64,000 bases of DNA from Argyresthia goedartella. Its lineage: Eukaryota > Arthropoda > Insecta > Lepidoptera > Argyresthiidae. Shown here piece by piece: positions 54,037-64,000 of this stretch; positions within the stretch are counted from its first letter, which is position 1; each line of letters opens with the position of its first letter. The stretch spans positions 21,779,201-21,843,200 of the forward strand of contig OX463835.1 in assembly GCA_949825045.1 (NCBI GenBank). Reading direction: 5' to 3'. The notes beneath the pieces are model-generated. The model searched no databases, was not told where the DNA came from, and saw nothing but the letters and a program-made list of their open reading frames with translations. The position numbers and the translations under genes were made by a program.

Positions 54037-55934
54037 ATTTGACGGACAATGACATAGAAGAGGCTTTACATGATTCTGAGTTTGACTTTTCGGGTGATGA
54101 TTCTGATGAAGATCCGGAGTTTGTGCCGCCAGAACTTACCCAAAGAGCCAATGATCATCATGATGACTCAAGCAGTTCAGATGAAGAAGAAAACACATTG
54201 GTTCCTTCAGCTTCTTCCCCGGCGTTTTCCAGTAGTTCCCTTACCGCATCGACATCATCACGGTCTCGTTCAAGAGGACGCGGCAGAAGTATTTCACGTG
54301 GACGTGGTCTTAGCCGCGGTCGTGGACGTGGTCTCATTTTGAGCGAGGATACCCCACGGCCCCAGTCATCACCTCTGCCAACCCGCCAGATTTCTATCAG
54401 GAATCGCCAACATAATGATGGCTTTCAAGACACATGGACCAAGGATACCTTAGATGCCGAGGTTACTGAATTGATGCAGCCAGCATATATTCACAAAGAA
54501 ACCCACGATTGGCAATGGAATCAATTCTACGATCAATATATATTTTAACAACTATCGTCAACTGTACGAAGAGACAGGAAAATCCATGGGGCTAACTTTG
54601 AGAGAACTTAAAATATACATAGGAATAACAATGATAATGTCAGCACTGCAGTATCCCCAAATTGATATGTACTGGTCAGAAAAGTGGAAAGTTCCACTAG
54701 TTGCAATGTCTATGACAAGAAACAGATTTTTCTTTATCAGACGACGGCTGAAATGTGTCTATGATGCTGAAGTAACAGCAGAACAGAAGATACAAAAAGT
54801 TTGGAAAATACAGCCACTGTTCAATCGAATCTTGGAGGGGTGTCACGAACAAAACCGGCCTAAAGAAATGAGTATTGACGAAATGATTATTCCCTTTACT
54901 GGAAAATGTCCGATGCGCCAATACTGTCCTATTAAACCGAACCTGTTGGGCTGAAGGTGTTTGTTCTTGCTACGCCACAAGGTGTTGTTTGTGACATTGT
55001 GATATATCAGGGTGATACAACATTTCCCCATCTGATCAGCCAAGGATTCGGTCTAGGCGAGGCTGCAGTCTTACACCTGAATCAAACTTTGGTCCCTGTT
55101 CACTATCTGTTCTTTGACCGGTACTTTACCTCGGCCAAACTGTGTGACGAACTATTGAGACGCGGATACCATGGGACAGGTACCATAATGAAAAACAGAG
55201 TTCCGAAAAATTGCGTTTTAACAGAAGAAAGAGTTTTCCGAAAGAAAGCAAGAGGAAGCAGCGAAGTTAAAGTTAGAGAAGACGGTAAAGTCGCTGTTAC
55301 GATGTGGCTAGATAACAAACCAGTCTTGATGATGTCTACTTGTCATTGTGATCAAAACCAAGATGAGTGCGAGCGATGGTCAAAAAAAGAGAAACGGTAT
55401 TGAAGAGTCAGAAGACCTGTAGTAATAAAGACATACAACCAAAATATGGGTGGGGTCGACCTCTCAGACCGAATGCTTTCTGTTTGCCCATCACGTAATC
55501 GGACAAAAAAGTGGACAATACGTGTTATCTCACATCTCTTTGACCTGGCAGTGGTAAATGCATGGCTGCATTTTCGCATTGTGCAAGTAGAAAAAGGTAC
55601 GCCTAAGAAAAATATAATGCAGCTGCGCGAATATAAGTTGGATTTAGGCACAAAGCTTATTTCGGATAATGAAGGGAATGATGACGAAGGCGAAGTTTAT
55701 GAAGAAATGGAGCCGAAACATAAGAAACGCAAAGTACTCATAAAGCCCATACCGTCAAAAGAATGCCGTACAAAAGCTGCTAAACATTTACCCGACTATG
55801 GAACAAAACAGTCGCGCTGTAGAAAAAACGGATGTGCTAAAAAAACAACAGTGTTTTGCAAAAAATGTGATATATATCTTTGTCTTACGCCAAACAGGAA
55901 TTCTTATTCCGATTTCCACCAAAACATAGAGTAG
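54037..55934 (+). pseudogene. piggyBac-like transposase with two frameshifts and one stop
   Basis: A likely acceptor (TTGTTCCAG) opens the main exon near 54037. The N-terminus is acidic/Ser-rich, then RG-rich ('SRGRGLSRGRGRG'). The DDE_Tnp_1_7 core follows: 'MSIDEMIIPFTGK' (D), 'LFFDRYFTS' (D) and 'MGGVDLSDRM' (D). The C-terminal Cys-rich domain has 'CRKNGCAKKTTVFCKKC' and 'LCLTPNR', with the expected later Cys changed. Lesions: frameshift near 54535, frameshift near 54940, and a TGA at 55401-55403 within 'KKEKRY..'. The aspartate triad is retained. Length is close to usual. No TTAA-flanked TIRs were found. Confidence 0.88.
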
Positions 55935-56523
55935 TATCAGGGTGTAAGTATTGATAAAACGGTGTATTCCCGTTGTCCCCATAGCCCGTGTCCCATGATT
56001 TGTGGACACCAAAATTGTAATAAAATAATTAACTTTTAGTCCTGTCTACCCCAACACCTTTGACAGAGGCGATAGGCCGATGGATACAACGGGAAAAAAT
56101 ATTATTATTTCATTACGCTTTTGTTGCCCAAAAATCATGGGGACACGCTCTATGGGGGGGACTACAGGACTACATGGATAAAACTTGATTGATCTCATGT
56201 GTTCCTAAGTAACAACTGATTATTAATGTTAATTTTATGACAAAAAAATATTATTTTTAATAGTTTTGTTTGGAAGAAGTTTTCCCTTTTGTTTTATTTA
56301 AAAACTTTACGAAACCTTAATATAATTCAAAGGTTAAAATATAGAGTTTTGTGTTTTATTACTTTTCCAGTAGCATGTCCTACACAAATCACATAGTAAT
56401 ATCGTCACTTTGTCCTACATATAGGACATAGTGAAAACTCGTTTTTCCAGGTGAAGGATTTATAATGTTATACTAAAATTTCAACTGCATACTCCAGAAA
56501 AAGTGTCTCCTGTAGGCAGGAGG
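55935..56523. other. No gene; imperfect inverted repeat at 55968-56160
   Basis: CCCCATAGCCCGTGTCCCATGATT near its left end (shortened: CCCATAGCC..CCATGATTT) is inverted as AAATCATGGGGACAC..CTATGGG, and CCCGTTGT as ACAACGGG. It could be the 3' end of the piggyBac element or a separate MITE. Confidence 0.4.
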
Positions 56524-56797
56524 TTATATTAGATTATATCCCATAGTGAAAAGCTGGCTTTATTCATTAAGGACCCCTGGAATGAAAGGAAATAAGAGGA
56601 GTAATAACACCACATTTTGATATCAACATTTTTAATTTGTTTATTAACAATTTCATTAATATCGCCAATTCCTTGAAAGATTTTCTATCTCCATTATTAA
56701 TGTTTCTATCTGAGGGATTAATGCTTACACCACAATTCATGTTCATCTTCTATAACATTTGTGGGTTTTTATTTCCATATTTGATTCAACTATGTAT

Positions 56798-56908
56798 TGT
56801 ATGGAGAGGCTTACCTTCATAGCCTACCCAGCTATGCCCAGCCTCTCCCTTCATAGCTGGGAGAGGCTTACCTTCATAGCTGGGTAAGCCTCTCCCAGCT
56901 ATGAAGCG
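56798..56908. repeat. Short palindromic minisatellite
   Basis: Units GAGAGGCTTACCTTCATAGC alternate with inverse units (GCTATGAAG, GGTAAGCCTCTCCC), about four part-units in 110 bp. It sits exactly at the junction of copy 5 and the BEL/Pao remnant. Confidence 0.8.
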
Positions 56909-57454
56909 CTAAAGACACGCCAAGAACGCTACAGTAGTCATATCACTGACCAACTCTACATGTATCGCCTTAGTAGCAAAACAGACAAAGAGTGTTAAAT
57001 AACTCTTTTTTACAATAGGATTTCCAATATGTGCTACTTTAATGTCGAATGGACCACAGAAATCTACACCTGTAATCTGAAATGGCTTAGTCATTGAAAT
57101 TCTTTGTGAGGGCAATGACCCCATCAACTGCTGAGCAGCTACTGCTTTAATGCGGAAACACTTGATGCATTTGTGTACCACCTTCTTAACTTCTCTTATC
57201 CCATTGATGAGCCAGAATTTTTGAGAAAGAGAACTTAGAACTTGCTTGGCTCCGGCATGTAAAAGTCTTAAATGTTCCCTGATTATAATCATGTGTGTTA
57301 TATTATTATGTTTTGGAATGATAATTAGATGCTTTTTATCATATGATAAATGAAGAGCATTTGAAAGGCGACCACCAACTCTTAAAATTAAATTATTATC
57401 TAAGAAGGGGTGCAAACTACTCAAGTTAGATTTAATTTTAATTCCTTTCTTCAA
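56909..57454 (-). pseudogene. pol: BEL/Pao element 2: integrase N-terminal part (3' truncated)
   Basis: Open stretch with 'LRVGGRLSNALHLSYDKKH', the integrase zinc finger ('HLRLLHAGAKQ', 'VHKCIKCFRIKA') and the core start 'ITGVDFCGPFDIKVAH' (first D), ending at 'TTVAFLACL'. The second D, E and C-terminal domain are missing because sequence identity stops at the minisatellite. No LTR is present on this side. Confidence 0.85.
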
Positions 57455-57704
57455 AGACTCTATCTCAACTGAAAATGCTTTGTGCTGAATATATCTTATA
57501 ATGATTAAATTAGAAGACTTTACTCTTGAGGAGAGAAAGGACCAATTATTTTATTATTGGGATATAAACAGTTATGTTTAAAACACAATAGTAGAGCAAT
57601 TACTCTCTGAAGCTTGTTATAATCTGAAAATCTATTAAAAATGTTATTTGGAACTTGAGGAATATATTGTTGCAAGTTACACACACAATCAGGATTAGGA
57701 TTAA

Positions 57705-58558
57705 TTATAGATTCATTTTTATCTGAATGTATAGCAGATATATCATGTTGAAAGTCTTTATTAGATAATGAAGTTGGACCATACTACCATAGCTGGTTGT
57801 CCTGAAGTTTGCTTGGACTACAACTCCTAGATAGAACATCAGCGGAATTTTCTGTTCCTCTAACATGAGCCCATTGAAAATCTTTAGTTCTTTTAATTTC
57901 CTTAACACTTTTTGAAATAGAAACATCCTTTATATTTTGTGAGTTAAGCCAGGCTAAAACTACCTGAGAATCTGTGTATAGGAAAACTTTTAGATTAGCT
58001 AACTTTTAAAGTGTTGTAGACACTTGAAGAAAGCTTTGATAATAGGAGAGCACCACTGAGCTCTAGATTTGGAATGGTAGGTTTCCTACTCAGAGGAGCG
58101 ACACGTGATTTGGAGCACAATAAGCTCACCTTAAAATGATCATCATTTGATAAAACTCTAAGGTAGAGACAACAGCCTGCAGCATGGAGGGATGCATCAC
58201 AGTAACCCACAAGTTCTACTGACTGTATATTGTCAACATTTGAAATGGCTCTAGGTATTTTTATAGTACCCATGTCACATAAACTATTTAAAAATGTTTT
58301 CCATTTTTGGAGTAGGTCACCAGGTATAGGAGAGTCCCAATCAACCTTTCGACTTCCATACCTCTTGCATCATCAACTTGGCTTTAACCACTACTGGACC
58401 TATTAGGCCAAGAGGGTCAAAAATTTTACCAATAAAGCTAAGTATCTCTCTTTTAGTTTTAAGAGATTCAGTCATAGGACATGAAAATAAAAAATCATCT
58501 GAAAGTATATTATGCTTCAAACCTAAAGTTTTGATATTATGATCTTTATTGAGATCAA
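57705..58558 (-). pseudogene. pol: BEL/Pao element 2: RNase H-like region, in broken frames
   Basis: Pieces in different frames: 'LVGYCDASLHAAGCCLYL' and 'SRVAPLSRKPTIPNLEL' near 58230-58040, then fragments down to 57705. Stops and frame changes near 57990, 57930 and 58400 show older decay than in the first BEL/Pao element. Confidence 0.75.
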
Positions 58559-59623
58559 TTAGATCAAATATTTGACATTATCAGGTATGTCATTTAGAGA
58601 CTCAGGAGAGTTAGAACACCATTTATGTAGGTTAAAGCTTCCTAAGCTCATTAATTCTATAAGTTGCTTTTTCAATTCTTGTAACTGTTCTAAACTATCT
58701 GCACCACAAATTACATCATCGATGTAAGTATTTGATTTTAGTGCATTTGCAGCCAAAGGATATTTGTTTTGATACAAATTAGCAAGCTCAATGAGGCATC
58801 TAGTGCTTAAAAATGTGGAGGGCTTTAAGCCATAGGTAATTGTTTGCAATTGTAAATATACAATGGGTTTGCTGGGATGATCTCTCCATAAAATGTTTTG
58901 CAACGGCTTGAAATTTTCATTGATAGAGCACATCCTAAACATTTTTTCGATGTCACACATTAGTGTATAGTGGTAGGTACGAAAGAGTGTAAGTATGCTG
59001 AATAGGTCATTCTGAATTGTAGGTCCATTCAAAAGGGACTTTCCGTCAACAACGTTGACGGAAAGTCCCTTTTTAGATTTTACGTTCCCACCAAAGACAA
59101 CCCGAAATTTTTTTGTTTTGCTACTATCATTTAGAACCGCATGATGTGCAACAAAATACACAGGATCATTACAGACATCATATTGACTAATGTCAACCTC
59201 CTTGGCATGTCCTAGCTCTACAAACTCCTCAATGAACCTTTTGTACTTTTGAAAGTACTCCGGGTTTGTCTCAAATTTTCTTTCCTGGACATGAAATCTT
59301 TGTAAAGCATGTGAGAATGAGTCACCAATATCTAATTCTTTTAAAGAGCATTTTAATGGATAATCAACTGAAAAACGGTTATTTTCTAATTTAACTGAAT
59401 TTTTAAAGCATTCTTCAGCCATCTGAAACTCAATATTTTCATTTTTTGACTCTTCTGGCATCTTTTCTGACAACCAGAATTTGCTCATAATATCTTCAAG
59501 ACTATTTTCAGTCTTATCCTGAACAACAAAATTTGAGACCAAATTAACATTGGAACTGTAAATAGGAGTTTGGTTTTCAATAGTGCCAGTAACTACATGG
59601 CCAAACAAAGTATTTTGTAACAC
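58559..59623 (-). pseudogene. pol: BEL/Pao element 2: reverse transcriptase
   Basis: 354 codons open. Shows 'ALQRFHVQERKFETNPEY', 'HHAVLNDSSKTKKFRVVFG', 'LMCDIEKMFRMCSI', 'LQTITYGLKPSTFLSTRCL' and the catalytic 'NTYIDDVICGADS'. Same domain plan as 6142-7947 but clearly a different family. Near 59045-59062 GACGGAAAGTCCCTTTT is repeated, giving a small internal duplication. Confidence 0.88.
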
Positions 59624-59682
59624 AAGGCCATTATCTAATTTGACAACGCCATTAATTATTATTTTTGAATAAAAGTTTACTC

Positions 59683-60297
59683 CTAATAATAAGGAAATTT
59701 CAGATGGTTTAACTCATCATCAGCCAACTGAATATTCTTAGGAAAATTACATTTTGTAATATCAATAAAATTTTGTGGCAAAAATGATGTCACCGAGTCT
59801 AAAATATGACATTTCACTGAATATTTTAAATTGTTTACAGAAGATTGCACTAATATAGTAGCACATTCATCAACTTTGTTGGGAGTATTACCCAAACCAA
59901 TAATATTAGAATCTTGAGCCATAGGGGTCAAGTTCAGTTGGTTGAAAAGTGAGCGCTTTATAATACACACTTGGCTCCCACAATCAAGCAAAGCTTTAGC
60001 ATAAACTTCTTGACCAAATCTGTCAATAAGTTTAACTTTTATTGTAGGCAATAAAATGTTAGTTTGATTTGATGTTAAATTGGAATGCAAAGTTACTACC
60101 TCATTTTCTTTTGGCTTTTCCTTATGCAGAAGTGTGTTGTGAGAAGCTTTACAAACTTTACACTTGAAAGAATATTTACATTTATTAACATGACTCCTCA
60201 GACAAGTGGTACATAATTTATTGTCAGCCACAAATTTAATTATCTGAGAAGAAGGGTGCCATTTTGAATTTAGGGCATGAAAAAAGAAGATGATCAC
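59683..60297 (-). pseudogene. pol: BEL/Pao element 2: Cys-rich region and protease
   Basis: Starts with a cysteine-rich stretch ('CTTCLRSHVNKCKYSFKCKV', 'CKASHNTLLH') typical of the Gag/protease junction in Pao elements. Then the retropepsin: 'AKALLDCGSQVCIIKRSLF' with DCGS as the catalytic motif. The frame ends before RT. It overlaps gag by about 60 bp in another frame, indicating a frameshift near 60250. Confidence 0.8.
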
Positions 60298-60754
60298 TGT
60301 TACAAAATGAACATATATTATGAAAAGTATTTAAATTGGTAACAACATTGGAAACCTTGTTAAAGTTCTTACTCTTGCCTTCATAGGAGACATTATTATG
60401 AGAAGAACTGTCTTCCAGAGCAATGGCTCTTTTTTCTAAAAAGTTTAAAAACTCATCCATCGTGGGCAAATTTACACATGACCTATCAAGATGGTAAGCA
60501 CGATTAGTGTAACTATCAAGCTTTCTAGGTAGCACACCTATCAACAACATGTCCCACTGATCAGTCGGCTGTTTAAGATTTTTTAATGCATGTAGTTGCT
60601 GTCTCACTTCTGTAATAAAAGATCTAATGCTTGATGCAGTACCCTTCTGCATTTGTGGTAAATCCAAAAGAAAATTAACATGATTGATTGACCCCGTATA
60701 AAATAGGGCTAAAAGGTACATATATTGTTTACGGTGATAGGTCTGTTGTGACAT
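60236..60754 (-). pseudogene. gag: BEL/Pao element 2: Gag (DUF1759-like), N-terminally truncated
   Basis: Helical Gag with 'HVNFLLDLPQMQKGTASSIR' and 'LIGVLPRKLDSYTNRAYHLD', as in the DUF1759 family, ending in a CCHC-like knuckle 'CSFCNSDHLLFSCPKF'. The N-terminal part and the 5' LTR are missing beyond about 60754, where a LINE 5' end follows. Confidence 0.8.
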
Positions 60755-60795
60755 TCAATTGATGAATTACAGACGGACTTCAGACACAACAAATC

Positions 60796-61744
60796 ACTGG
60801 GGGTCAATTCTCAATATCTTCGATAATAACGCAAAATCGATAACATATCACGACACCTTTATCGCACAGAAATATCGAATGTTGCACGTAAACCATATTC
60901 TCAGTGAACGGCGATAAGAATATCGAAGGTGATACAAAATGTCTAGCGTCCACAGAACAACAACGCTTCACCCGTGTCTATGGAACCAAATAAGGAAACG
61001 TTCCGTTTTCTCGAACAATTTAACTTTTCTCGACTGTGTTTAATAAAAGCTTTTTAGAGAAAAATACAAATTTATCATGTTATATTTGTAAATCTCAATG
61101 CAATAACTCTTTAAGTAATAAATATGTTCAGAATAGTAACTAAATTATCAAAATCTCGCTCTTTTGCAATAAAATAAAATAAAACATTTAGGAGTAACAG
61201 AACGCAAGCATGAGTGATGACATTGACATTGACTGACAACTATTTTCGTTTTGTTTTAAAGTAGGGATTCTTGCCGTCATTGTGGAGGATATTGCACGTG
61301 TTCGGATAAATTTCTAAAAAATTTGAGCATTTGCTGACTCTTCCTGTGTCTAGAATTTATCTAATTAGTTGTGTATTGTCCGTATTTGTGTTGTGCTTGT
61401 CCTAGGGTTTGGATGAGGTAAGAAGTTTTTATTCTATTTAGGTAAACCATGGATACAGACGACGATCCACCGGATAAATCGCCTCCCCCAAATGTTCCCC
61501 TCTCCCCTTCACTCTTCCCGTCAGGAGACTTCCAATCCCAATCCCAAGACACAGTTTCTCGAAAACGCGCGGCTGATAATTGTATTGACCAAGCTCCGAA
61601 GAAATCTGTCACAGAATTGTCACAATCTCAACCGTCCATTCAAACTGTCTACATAGCAGAGTCCTCTTCGCAAGGCCAATACTCTCCAAGCGACAAAGGC
61701 CCGTTCATAGTACATGTTGCTCGTATTGAAGAGGAGACCTCTTC
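60796..61744 (+). pseudogene. Jockey-type LINE 5' end with start of ORF1 (copy 2)
   Basis: Near-identical to 48527-49475: same start GGGGTCAATTCTCAATATC, same 5' UTR, and ORF1 from the ATG at 61449 with small differences (for example two extra residues in the 'FQSQSQD' area). It is cut at CCTCTTC (61744), where a third copy of the 5' start begins. Confidence 0.65.
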
Positions 61745-61862
61745 GGGGTCAATTCTCAATATCTTCGATAATAACGCAAAATCGATAACATATCACGACA
61801 CCTTTATCGCACAGAAATATCGAATGTTGCACGTAAACCATATTCTCAGTGACCGGCGATAA
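61745..61862 (+). repeat. LINE 5'-end fragment (copy 3, 118 bp)
   Basis: Repeats the first about 118 bases of the two copies above, ending GACCGGCGATAA. It is joined in frame to ORF1 of copy 2, so translation reads into it to the TAA at 61860-61862. Confidence 0.8.
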
Positions 61863-62604
61863 CCCTTGACTTGCTTGCCGGTCTCTAGAGACCGATTTTG
61901 AAAAATTCGCAATGGCTGCCCGGTCTCCAGAGACCGGCGAACAAATGGCCTACATAGGCATGAATTTCTTACTACAGGGAGCGGTGTGACAAGGAGAGTG
62001 ATATTAATTCGTAACGTAATGAAGTGAGACAGGTATTAAACACTTCAGACCGTATTCAATCATAGGAAACATTCAAGGAATCGAACGTTACGAGAGTGCA
62101 CCTGTTGCGTGAAGTTGCATTATTCGTTCACCGACTCTCGAGCCTACGTTTTGAGTGATTTGTGTTGTGTTTTATTAAAAAAGGACAGAACTGTAAGTAA
62201 TTAGCATTTATAATTACTCCTGTACGTTGTTTTCACTGGGGTTTGTCATAATATCGATGACCCAAACTTGTACGGCGGAAAAATTCCGCCTTGCTGTTTC
62301 CGACAAGACAAGATTTATGACTTAATTTTTTCAATTTACGGGTGAAATGTTATTAAATTCATAGCATTGATTCATAAACTCAGACAGAGTGCCACAAAAA
62401 AACCCTTTTCCACTGCAAGGGATGCACTGTGACACTCTGCATATCCAAATGCTACGGCCTCTATCATTCGCGGAATTATACGATGTAACTAACTGTAATC
62501 TTGTACAATAATTTATTATCTCAATCACTGATACACGCTCCCTTTCAATCACCCGAATTTCACTTCTGCAACTTCTCTCAATCACTGATACACGCTCCCG
62601 ATGG
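61863..62604 (+). other. Possible 5' end of a piggyBac-like element; no ORF
   Basis: Begins CCCTTGACTTGCTTGCCGG and carries two palindromes, CCGGTCTCTAGAGACCG (61878-61894) and CCGGTCTCCAGAGACCGG (61920-61937). A donor-like ACT/GTAAGTAA near 62188 suggests a noncoding first exon. CCCT-starting ends with internal palindromes are seen in piggyBac-like elements, so this is a guess. Near 62518-62598 CTCAATCACTGATACACGCT occurs twice. Confidence 0.35.
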
Positions 62605-63774
62605 TTATATTGATGGTTGCTCCCCTCCAGACCAATTTACCCAAGAAGATGCAATCAATGGTTTTAAAACTTAAATAAATCATCCCTTGTTGGCCACCCG
62701 GACTGCAAGGAGTCAAAGGTGTTCTTCTTTGGTAAGTAAAAGTAGCTAACATAACCCATACTTTAGTTACTCGGTGAATATCTGAGCCTCTGTCACATAA
62801 TACTGTTTTATTTCAGGCAGTACGGGTAGCCAATAAAATGTTGCGGAGTCAGCACAAATAGTTAAGAAAGACATTATTGAGATTGGTGAAGATATTTAGA
62901 TTGGTGAGTATGAATGTATTTGACATAGTGAGTCCCTATGCATTATTACCACACCCACCCACTGATCTTAATCTTAAGTTCTTTAGTTGACTAAGCGAGG
63001 TCCTTTCATTAATCTATTTGTTTTTAATTTCAGAGGATACATCCAGCCCGTCATGTGTAGCTATGTCAGAAATAAGAAATGTGATTGAGATTGGTAAGTA
63101 ATGTATCTTTATATGTACAGTCAAGGAAATTAATACCCGACCCATCTAGGGTTGAATATCATATAGCAAAATAGAACCATAAGAAATTTATTGATGTTTC
63201 ATTTACTAGTTTTTCGACCTTATGCATTATGAGTGTCAGATGACTTTTCAATGAAATGTGAGGAGGTTTAATTTCTGAGACTGTACAATCATAAAAAGTA
63301 GATATATAAACTTACCTTAGTAAGAGTATAGAGCTCACAGTATCTAGTAACACTTGTAATAGTTTGGGGCCAGAAGCACTGTAAGTGCCTGTATGTAAAT
63401 GTTTTTAAATGTTGTGTATCTATCTTATTTCAATACAAACTTTTTTGAACAGTTTTGAAAACTATTACCTAATAATAATAGTGTACTTTTTTTTAGAAAT
63501 AACTGATGAAGGGATATTACCTCCCCCACGAGAATTTTTGGAATCAACAGAAGCTCCGAAAACTCTTACAAAAAAGAACAAAAGGAATGTTGCATCAAAA
63601 AGAATGCAAAAATCTTTAGACGCAGCAATTTTGCTGAATAAAAATTTAGAAGAGAAAAATATATACAAAAAAGAATTATATCAAGAATTCATCAAAGAAA
63701 TGTGCTGTCAATATGATGCAGTATGCAGAATTGCAGATAGTTTGACGGCATGGGCAAATACGAGTAATTTTTAA
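62605..63774 (+). pseudogene. Harbinger Myb/SANT-like accessory protein, copy 2 (inverted duplicate)
   Basis: Exons about 62605-62731, 62817-62885, 63034-63093 and 63497-63774 correspond one-to-one with 48526-47321. The same splice sites and the same TAA in exon 2 are kept. The last exon is open, with 'GILPPPREFLESTEAPKTL' and the C-terminal helix. The SANT part upstream is absent here as well, replaced by unrelated DNA. The matching transposase would lie past the window end on the minus strand. Confidence 0.65.
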
Positions 63775-64000
63775 CCAGAGGCTTTAATAAGTTATATTTA
63801 ATGATGATCAAGCCAATGATGGAAAACAGGGACACTAATTCTTAATATCCCTGTGATTATGTAATATTAGACTAATTTAAGGTAATATAGTTAGTAGTTA
63901 AATTTTAAATGTTGTGATTTTGATATTTTTAAGACTGATTTAAGGTAGAAGAGATACTTTATAATCCACAGATTCAAGATCTAGGTCTATCAAAAACGGG
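63775..64000. repeat. Right arm of the Harbinger inverted duplication, continuing past the window
   Basis: Inverse of about 47090-47320, including GATCTAGGTCTATCAAAAAC at the very end. The boundary is outside the window. Confidence 0.8.

Larger units (their letters stand above)
51008..56797 (+). mobile_element. Composite TIR element, copy 5 (split by two insertions)
   Basis: Element sequence covers 51008-51410, 53154-53860 and 56524-56797, colinear with copy 1 and starting at the terminus CCGTCTTACCACAAAAAAC. The first gap holds a Tc1 element and the second a piggyBac segment. The right end is lost at about 56797. Confidence 0.8.

Noticed and set aside
54070..54342. Overlapping ORF in the piggyBac N-terminal region
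   Set aside because: Alternate-frame reading of a low-complexity Ser/Arg/Gly segment; the other frame carries the family pattern.

Overview
The window looks like accessory DNA from a moth or butterfly (Lepidoptera). Three things support this. Spliced coding pieces with GT/AG introns rule out a prokaryote. Several repeat ends are ones I recognise as typically lepidopteran: the 'GGCCTATGCCCA..AGTGGG' retroelement tail near 1040, 39560 and 41725; a tRNA-derived SINE near 26690; and the 'GAGTCGGACTC / GTACGGAACCCTA' repeat at 35716-36352. Almost everything readable is transposable element. The only candidate host gene piece is a possible ZAD-type zinc-finger first exon at 9623-9787, so the window is probably intergenic or intronic.

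Layout. 1-930: 3' end of a non-LTR element. 1600-2813: a TIR-bounded element holding a small spliced ORF and a nested hAT-type MITE. 4440-8484: decayed BEL/Pao element (minus). 10354-16114: a young Ty3/gypsy element (minus) with identical 114-bp LTRs, a 4-bp target duplication, gag, pol and a third, membrane-protein ORF in its leader. 16902-20067: a spliced gene combining Cys pairs, a THAP-like finger, a DDE transposase and a SWIM finger, broken by one stop and two frameshifts. 21381-22835: DD82E (Sailor-like) transposase with three stops. 23153-23985: second non-LTR 3' end. 24249-34010: a 9.8-kb Ty3/gypsy element with 2,195-bp LTRs, a textbook -1 frameshift heptamer, one RT frameshift and a SINE in its leader.

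34011-44376: hairpins and a cluster of four related TIR elements, one head-on and three head-to-tail, with nested MITEs and a non-LTR insertion. 44377-50966: palindromic MITE, a PIF/Harbinger transposase remnant with its convergent Myb/SANT-like partner, a jockey-type ORF1 start, and an unclassified repeat with a minisatellite. 51008-56797: a fifth copy of the cluster element, interrupted by an almost intact Tc1 (DD34E) element and by a piggyBac pseudogene. 56909-60754: second decayed BEL/Pao element (minus). 60796-64000: second jockey-type ORF1 start and an inverted second copy of the Harbinger Myb/SANT-like gene.

The genes do not form a host pathway. They work as element cassettes: gag-pol pairs joined by frameshifting, Harbinger transposase plus DNA-binding partner, and cut-and-paste transposases with their TIRs. 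The most unusual items are the leader membrane ORF of the young Ty3 element, the THAP-DDE-SWIM gene, the tandem TIR-element array, and the inverted Harbinger duplication whose two copies share a nonsense codon.
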